Source: Siderastrea siderea (lineage: Eukaryota > Cnidaria > Anthozoa > Scleractinia > Rhizangiidae). Taken from it: a DNA stretch of 64,000 nucleotides. The DNA is taken from contig OZ034975.1 in the NCBI GenBank assembly GCA_964030785.1, positions 39,753,569 to 39,817,568 of the forward strand, written 5' to 3'. A program made the translations under genes and the position numbers. Positions 57,513 to 64,000 of this stretch are shown in pieces. Below the pieces are notes generated by a model. It did not search any database and had not been told where the DNA came from. It saw only the letters and a list, made by a program, of their open reading frames with translations. The number at the start of each line of letters is the position of its first letter. Position 1 is the first letter of the stretch.

Positions 57513-57770
57513 GTGTCACGTTAATTGTTTTCTCTAATGACGACTTTTTACCACAAGTGTTGTTCGCATGGCACGCGTAAGTTCCATTCTTATCTCTGTT
57601 GATGTTAGTGAAGTTTAACCATGGATTTCTCCCAGCAAAAACAGCACCATCTTTTGTCCAGGTAACGTTAGGATGAGGAAAGCCAGTTGCATTACAGTAC
57701 AAATATACATCGCCACCTTCCTCGAGAGTTTCATTGCCATACGCAACGTTCAAAGATATTTGTACCGGAG
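57513..57770 (-). CDS. Ig domain 2, type B
   Basis: An 86-codon exon in phase 1-1 encodes APVQISLNVAYGNETLEEGG, DVYLYCNATGFPHPNVTWTK and NGTYACHANNTCGKKSS. It has the full-length B-C region, like domain 8, so these two probably show the older form and domains 4 and 6 a shortened form. Both Ig Cys, the Trp and the extra NNTCGK Cys are kept. Confidence 0.9.
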
Positions 57771-58219
57771 CTGGAAAATAAAGCCAAGAATTTCAATTAT
57801 TTCATTTGCAATGACAAAGTTCTACATGCTGTGATTCAAATTTGCATTGGGTTGGAAAATTTTCAAAAAAAAATTCATAATTATTTCCCTTCCAGTTTAT
57901 GGTAATGAAACGGAGACAAAAGAAAATGAAAATAAACGTATGTTTAAATTTGTAAACCAAAATCACATTTAAACCACATCATACACAGTTGTATCTCCCC
58001 CATTCTGCACACGTACTTGCGGGAGAAAGGATGGTGCAACGGTGAGATCCCTCAACCGTTTCACTATTGTGGCATGGGTTAGAATCCCAGCAATCTAAGG
58101 GTCGCGGGTTTGCCAGTCATAAGACTGTTAACTGCTTCTCTTGTAAAATAAAGCCAATTTATTCACTTTAATTAGTTCGTTACGCAAACGTTGTTCCATT
58201 GCCATTTAACAAAACTCAC
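57771..58219 (+). repeat. Intron with a tRNA-derived SINE remnant
   Basis: Around 58030-58110 on the + strand, an A-box-like GGATGGTGCAACGGTGAG and B-box GGGTTAGAATCCC are spaced as in a tRNA head. TTAACTGCTTCTC follows. The rest of the intron is plain. Confidence 0.5.
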
Positions 58220-58492
58220 CGTTTAAAGTCAGGGTAACGGTATTTGCACTTGTTACATTTCCCACAGGGTGCTCTGCTAGGCAGATGTAAACATGTTTTC
58301 CTCCTTTTGATATTTCCTTAATCCATGTTCCAATATTGCTTACACTGGTATCACCTCCGCTCTCAAGAAGCTGATAGTTTACTACTTCTGGGTTCGCATC
58401 AGAAGCATTGCAAGTGAAATTCACCCACATTGGCTTAGAACAATCTTCATTCTCAGTTGTATTTCTTTCCCAAGTGACAGTATCAGGATTAA
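58220..58492 (-). CDS. Ig domain 1, divergent type A
   Basis: A 91-codon exon in phase 1-1 encodes NPDTVTWERNTTENEDCSKP, MWVNFTCNASDANPEVVNYQ and HVYICLAEHPVGNVTSANTV. The Cys before the B strand and the SDANP segment tie it to type A, but it has drifted far from the array copies. It is the first clear Ig domain of the gene. Confidence 0.85.
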
Positions 58493-59225
58493 CTGCAGAA
58501 AGGAATGAACATGTTAATGAAATTTATCTTCCAGTTTTATGTATTAATATAAAAAAAAGAATAAACTCGCTGAGCAGATAAATATGTTTTGCAATGGCTT
58601 AGCAACAGCAGTCACACCACAGCTCGAGTTAAATCCAACAACAAGGAAAGTGCATACTCAAAGTCTAGTTAGTGATGTAATTAGACCTTGAAGAAGTTAG
58701 TAGTTAGGGTGTGCAAAGTATTAATAAAATTAAGATATTACACATCTTCAGATAATAAAGTAATGGCTGGCTTGTGCTTGCAAAGAATGCTGCCCGAGTA
58801 ATGGAGAAATGTTGAACCAACTTTTCAGACAAGGGTATTTGTGCATTTTACAACAAGAACTGTGTTAAATAGCATTGCAATTACTGTCATGATTGAATTA
58901 TCTGATGAGCTGGTTAATAATTTTAATTAGCTCTGAAAATTAGTAACTAAGCTTAAAGGTAAGAGTCTGAAATGCAAGTGCCACCTTAATGTTCACAAAA
59001 GAAAGTTAAACCAGGTCTTTTCTGTAACCATTTTAACACCTTTTATGGTTGAGCAGAGGTTGCATGTACATCATAAAACGGAATCTAGTGCAGAGGGAAT
59101 AAACCATGAACAAGACAAAACCATGCCTTTATCACACGGAAAGTCCAAGTATGACGGTAATTGGACTCCACATTTTAAAGAAGAACAATTCACCCCAAGC
59201 AGGAAATTTTAGTTTCGTATCTTAC
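58493..59225. other. Intron sequence, no feature recognised
   Basis: Plain AT-rich intron between the 59-codon exon and Ig domain 1. Confidence 0.4.
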
Positions 59226-59402
59226 TTTGTTGAATTTCAAGAGGAGTAGAAATGGCGCCAAAATATTTTCCTGGAAAGAAGTGTGATGTAACCTGATAGC
59301 TCCATGAATGTAGGAAGTCTGTTATGACAGATTGCTGAAAGACTATTAAGGCTGTCATACTCGTCTGAAGTCCATAATTGTATGATTGCCAACATATTCT
59401 GG
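59226..59402 (-). CDS. Upstream extracellular exon of unknown fold, 59 codons
   Basis: A 177-base open exon in phase 1-1 has a TTTTTCCATAG acceptor and a GTAAGA donor. It encodes RICWQSYNYGLQTSMTALIV, SVITDFLHSWSYQVTSHFF and PGKYFGAISTPLEIQQ. I do not recognise the fold; one Cys and the final strand-like segment might be part of an N-terminal V-like domain. It is included because phase, both splice sites and strand fit the gene exactly. A signal peptide would lie further upstream, possibly beyond the window. Confidence 0.5.
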
Positions 59403-60979
59403 CTATGGAAAAACACTGAGGCTCTTCGTCTTTGGACGTAACGTTATGTAAATCCATAGTTTTTTATATTTCCAACGAACAACAAAACACGTGTTTTGAT
59501 ATAACCACAACAAAAATATGATAACAATCGGTATTCTCCAGAGCCCACGGGCTGCAGGGTCAAGAACAAGAAGACAAAACAACAAAAATGAATTCTTGAT
59601 AGTTCTCGGTGTTGGTGAGGTTCGTGGGACTTTTAAATCATCAGGCATGCAATTGTATCGAGGCATTTGTCCATGGATTGCGAAAATCACAGGTACGAGC
59701 AGACTGCCCAAAAGACAACTCTTCTCAATTGGAGTGGAGAACACAACATTATAATAATTTCCAATTTCATGTTAAGAATTACATGAAGCTTTTTTCTCCT
59801 TTTTTCTTGGATTCATGAAAAATAAACGATTCCGGGCAAGCAAGACCACTTTAGCGGATGCCTATAGAAGGTTTCATGATAACAATATTTTCACAATTGA
59901 TGTTTTTACACCCTCCTCCTTTCCTAAAAGCTGTTAGTATTAACTATTTGTAATAGGGCCCGCAAAAAATTTTTGGCCCAAAGCATGGTAGGCAATAGCA
60001 GTCTGATAATGACTCAGAAAGAATTTTCTTAAGTGATGATATGTGAGACCGACTGAAGGGAAAATATTGTTGACTGTTCATTTGCTCAATACATGTATGT
60101 TACTGAAGCTTGAGTTGCAGTGACATTTAAAACAACTTCTTCAGGCAATGTTTAGCGTTGCCAGCAGATCACCAACAGGAAAGCGACACGTCACAGAGAG
60201 TTTACCAACTGTTGCCCAACAGTCGGTTCGCTGGTTGACAAAGGGCCTACAGTAGGCCAACTGTTGGCCATTTGTTGGCCAAGTTTTGGCAAACAGCTGA
60301 CCGATTTAAATAACTCTGGTTTGCAAAAGTAGGTCGCTGGAACAGACAACTGGTCAAGGAGATGGAAAACTCTCACTGATATTTTTAGTCTGGGGTAGAT
60401 GATACCTCATTAGCCTTACACATGTACACGGTTGTCACCTTAGAAGAGGAACAACTGTGTCACAAAATCAACTGGTCCTTCAAGTTGGGATATAACACAG
60501 TAGGGCAGAAAAGAAATGACCACTGCTGGCCATCAATGACCACTGTTGGCCATCAAACACCAGACAACGGATTGACAGTGAAGAAACCAAAAATAGAAAG
60601 ATTGGAAGTCTCAACTGGAATCCCACAACAGAAAATGAAGTTCTTTGCTACCACAAAATACCTCTCCGGTAAGGAAATGTAATATCCACACTGTAAGATC
60701 TAGCATGTTTATGTGTATTATTTGTTTATTAGTGAAAGATTCTAAGTTATTTGTCATTTTTTCACACTCGCCCACGTTGGATTGCCATGTTTATGTTTCC
60801 GTGATTACAATGGTTTACACCTTTAACTTGTGTTCTCTCGTTTTTATTTTGTTGGTATTTTTCTGTGCATTTACTTATTAGGCTGTTCAGTTTTTTTTTC
60901 ACAGATTAATTTTATTCAGCACCTTTGAGCATTAAAGTAGTGCCGTTGTCGCAGAGTTGCCTCGTTGGCTCATCACTCA
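59403..60979. repeat. Upstream region with GGCCAACTGTTGGCC repeats
   Basis: The words CCAACTGTTGGCC and CCACTGTTGGCCATCAA repeat at 60205-60300 and 60518-60560, some as palindromes. A hydrophobic open frame at 59403-59744 has no splice support. No gene was recognised. Confidence 0.45.
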
Positions 60980-61256
60980 CACCTTATCTTATATGCAAAA
61001 CTAAATTGAATTAAATCACTAATTGCCACTCCCCAGAAGAGGCTTCCCAGGAAAATGAAACAAGTAAAGAACATTAGACAAAACAATGTTAAGATACCCA
61101 CCTGGCAAGAGGCGGACCAGTTGGACATTTTGGAGCTTGCCCAAGGAGTTGGACTCAGGTTTACTGAGAAACAACTCCAGCTAGATGTCAGAATTGGACT
61201 TAAATCTGGCACCTGAAGTATGCTACCCTATCCACTCTGACAGGCCTCCTCCCTAG
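60980..61256 (-). repeat. tRNA-derived-like SINE
   Basis: On the - strand from 61256 there is GGAGGCCTGTCAGAGTGGAT with an A-box-like core, then GGTGCCAGATTTAAGTCC as a weak B-box. TAGCTGGAGTTGTTTCTCAG and AGTCCAACTCCTTGG follow. The satellite at 61262 abuts its head. Confidence 0.5.
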
Positions 61257-61261
61257 TAAAA

Positions 61262-61830
61262 ACAGACCCGGAATTCCGGTGGAATCCCGCCGGAATTGCA
61301 GCCCGGACTTTCCCGGAATTCCAGGTAGATTCCGGGCGGATTCCGCTGGAATCCGCCGGAATTATTGCCGGCATTCCACCGGTATTCCCCTGGAATTCCG
61401 GACATTTCCAGCTGGAATTCCGCCGGATTATTGCCGGCATTCCACTGGAATTCCAGCCGGAATTCCGCCGGAATTATTGCCGGCATTCCGCCAGTATTCC
61501 ACTGGAATTCCAGCCAGAATTCCGCCGGAATTATTGCCGGCATTCCGCCGGTATTCCACTGGAATTCCAGCCAGAATTCCGCCGGAATTATTGCCGGCAT
61601 TCCGCCGGTATTCCACTGAAATTCCAGCCGGAATTCCGCCGGAATTATTACCGGCATTCCGCTGGTATTCCACTGGAATTCCAGCTGGAATTCTGCCGGA
61701 ATTATTGCCGGCATTCCACTGGAATTCCGCTGGAATTATTGCCGGCATACTGCTGGTATTCCGGACAACTCCAGCTGGAATTCCACCAGAATTCCTGACC
61801 CGAAAACCCCTGGAATTCCAGAATTAGGAT
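61262..61830. repeat. 57-bp GGAATTCC satellite
   Basis: The period is 57 bases (for example CGGCATTCCG at 61481, 61538 and 61595), with six to seven full copies and degenerate edges. Each unit is built from GGAATTCC/CCGGAATT words that read alike on both strands. Because 57 is divisible by three, open frames run through it on both strands (19-residue repeats). These are not judged to be genes. Confidence 0.9.
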
Positions 61831-63738
61831 ATAATTCTGGCTTGCAAAACCTGGCAGAATTATTGTCAACATATCAGCGGAATTCTTGACTTCTTTACCC
61901 AGCATTGATTCAGAATTCATACATACAAACATACATACTTATAAGCTTTATTTATACACGGTATCAAGTCATTCAAATCAAATATTATGCTGACTTCCAT
62001 CGATCGAGCTTGATAAGCCTCACTGTCAGTAAAATATCAACAGACCAAATGGTATAAAACATGGACTGCAGACTATGGACTGGGTATAAAACATAGGCAC
62101 ACAAACACAAAATATGGACTGAGGACTAAGTCTGGGTGAAAAAGAAGATTACCTAAAACAATTTGTACTTATGCAAACGTAGAGCATCCAAAAATTGAAA
62201 CTATGGACTCCACAAAAATTTTAAACATTTGTCACGGTTTTCCCAGCAAATTGCGAACTTTATACAAAACATCTCTCATTGTAACTTTTGTATCAAAAGT
62301 TGCTTGCACCAAACACACTGTATGATATGTCTAGCATGTAAATATAAATATAATGCATTTCAAGCCAGTGTTTCACTGTTCAAGAGCATTTGCTCCATCG
62401 ATCCATGTCATGAGTTCTTGGCTTTTGGTCTTTTTCCAAACTGTTAACTTTGACTCTTAGTTTATCCACGAGTTTTTAAATGAATGAAACCAAAAGAAAT
62501 TTCCTGAATCAGTTTCTGTTGGTCTGTAAAAATTGCACTGATAACTCTGATAAAAGACAGTCAGTGAAACACAGTTTACAGGATTCATTTCAGTAACTGT
62601 ACTGTGTGTACTTGAAAATACGAGGTTGATTAATAGCTTAACTGTACACAAAAATACTTCACATCCAACTGAACATTTGATCCCAATTTGAGGATTGGAA
62701 AGCGACACTACTGGTATTTTGAAGAAGGAAATTTAGCCACCATATCAATCTTGCACAAAACATCTTTGGTTTCTGATTAAATTTATTTGTTTGAATAGTA
62801 CAGCAAACCCACGCGAAATAAACAATGGCGAGATGCCGACACCTACATGTCCTTGTTTCAGACACGCAAGAACAGATTCAATAGATTTCAAGTTTGTAAT
62901 TTCTTATTTCTTCAGTTCAATTGCACTCCTACAAGTACTTTTTATTCTTTGTTCATTTCCATTACAAAAAATTAAGCTCAGTTATTTGAGCTAGTCCACG
63001 TTTTGAATCCTGTACTCTTTTTATACCCATTCCGTAGTCCGTAGTCCGTAGTCCGTTAGTTCACAGTCTCTCTTTTATACTGACCGATCAACAGACAGCT
63101 GGGGTCAGCTGAGAACTTAACATTATTACTGATTCCGCCAAAATGTCGTTCTAGTTCAACTGGAATAACAGACTAAGATTCTGTCACAAGCAAAAGTCAA
63201 CTCAAGGATTAAGTCACTTCAAATTGTTAATTTTCGGCACAGTACAGCTTCCAGTTAAAATTAACTTCACTTAGACAAGTCCAAGTCTTAAGCTCCATTG
63301 AACAAGACGTATCGCTGTCATTTTAAGTTTGCCAAGTTTGTGGTGTAATACATACTATTTACATTTTATGGAAGCAATTTTAAAATAACAGCGAACACAC
63401 GAATTTCTTCACGTCAAGAAAAAACGTATTTTCACGCACTTACCGCGGCGAATTCACTCGCAACTTATTATCTCCAGATGCAAACTTCGTTCTTGCAGTG
63501 ACACGTATTTTGTTCGGCTTTTAAACTCCACCAAAGGGAAAATCCATAAGTTAACTTAATATTTAGTAGAGGAAGCTCGAAGCAATCCAAAACACACCAT
63601 TTGTACAATTGTAATCAACTTGTCTAATCGAATCCATTTCACAACACACTTATTGTGACTATTGTCGTCGTAAACACGTCCGGTAGATATTTTTCGCTGC
63701 AGTTAATTTTAACCCCATTATAAGTTCGTGTCTTCAGT
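61831..63738. mobile_element. Probable TIR element 62051-63085 and flanks
   Basis: The left end near 62051 (GGTATAAAACATGGACTG, then ACTATGGACTGGGTATAAAA) is matched inverted at 63010-63085 (TTTTTATACCCATTC, TAGTCCGTAGTCCG, TTTTATACTGACC). The interior has no recognisable gene. Confidence 0.5.
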
Positions 63739-63966
63739 TTATATTCTCTTGAACGCCATCGGAAGCAAAGTGGAGATGATGTACATGTCCAAGAGCGACA
63801 CATCAACTTCTGAACAGGTAGGAGATGAAATGGTCATGACCGCCAAAAAGATAAACGGCTCGTTTGAAACATAGGCCCGCAATGCGTGCAGAGTCGACGA
63901 AGTGTTGGTTCGTCTCGAAAAGAAAGCAAGCGAGCCGTGCGTGACTGCAGCTTCAATAACATTCAA
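63739..63966 (-). other. Open frame of unknown nature
   Basis: A 75-codon frame containing AYVSNEPFIFLAVMTISSPT has a possible acceptor (TGTTACAG) just before it. No family is recognised and no donor was found. It may be chance or part of an exon cut by the window edge. Confidence 0.2.
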
Positions 63967-64000
63967 GCATCTGTAACAGCAAGTTGCAGTAAAAGTGTGT

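Noticed and set aside
59403..59744. 113-codon hydrophobic frame just upstream of the 59-codon exon
   Set aside because: It stops at the acceptor of that exon and has no matching donor. Its two hydrophobic stretches do not form a plausible signal plus domain.
61253..61827. Long open frames of 106-182 codons on both strands
   Set aside because: They are produced by the 57-bp satellite, whose period is a multiple of three; they have no start context or splice sites.
1..64000. CRISPR array or prokaryotic operon
   Set aside because: The tandem repeats present are SINE units, satellites and microsatellites. Exon-intron structure and transposon types are eukaryotic.

Overview
The window looks like anthozoan cnidarian DNA, most likely from a stony coral. 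This rests on AT-rich DNA with short exons and long introns, a receptor tyrosine kinase of metazoan type, immunoglobulin (Ig) receptor exons with YADF/YADI and YAxVDKSKK tails, a Penelope-like retroelement with a GIY-YIG domain, a tyrosine-recombinase retroelement, and tRNA-derived SINEs of a kind I associate from memory with corals. The species cannot be read from the sequence. No bacterial operons, rRNA genes or CRISPR arrays were seen.

Layout. Positions 1-2.2 kb (+ strand) hold the last four coding exons of a receptor tyrosine kinase and its polyadenylation signal. Positions 5.3-7.2 kb (- strand) hold the broken start of an Ig-family gene: a signal-peptide exon, a V-like exon, and an Ig exon with an internal stop. 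A fragment of a Penelope-like element lies in its intron. Positions 8.5-11.9 kb are repeats, including a 469-bp terminal-inverted-repeat (TIR) element. Positions 11.9-18.0 kb are a recent tandem duplication (2.92 and 3.17 kb), each copy carrying one cytoplasmic-tail exon. The copies differ mainly by one extra 248-bp SINE unit. Positions 19.5-19.9 kb hold a lysine-rich tail exon with YAAV and YAQV motifs.

Positions 27.2-59.4 kb (- strand) are the main gene, read right to left. It has a 59-residue exon of unknown fold, nine Ig-domain exons in two alternating types (A and B), a SEA-like membrane-proximal region, a short Cys stalk, a transmembrane exon and a tail exon. Almost every extracellular exon is phase 1-1, so domain pairs can be copied or skipped without breaking the frame. 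A three-copy array of about 1.3 kb at 53.9-56.7 kb shows this has happened. The tail exon nearest the transmembrane exon (27.5 kb) has a stop just before its TxYxxI motif. The duplicated tails at 14.7 and 17.9 kb keep that motif. This suggests one receptor gene with alternative signalling tails, but splicing from 29.3 kb to those tails is inferred, not seen.

The introns are heavily invaded. A degenerate Penelope-like element lies at 30.2-32.7 kb. A four-level nest of mobile elements fills 36.06-41.71 kb, with a Ngaro-like tyrosine-recombinase retroelement at its core. A cluster of inverted repeats fills 43.3-46.6 kb. There are also several short TIR elements, a 136-bp near-perfect palindrome at 50.8 kb and a 57-bp satellite at 61.3-61.8 kb. 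Positions 59.4-64.0 kb hold mostly repeats and no recognisable gene.
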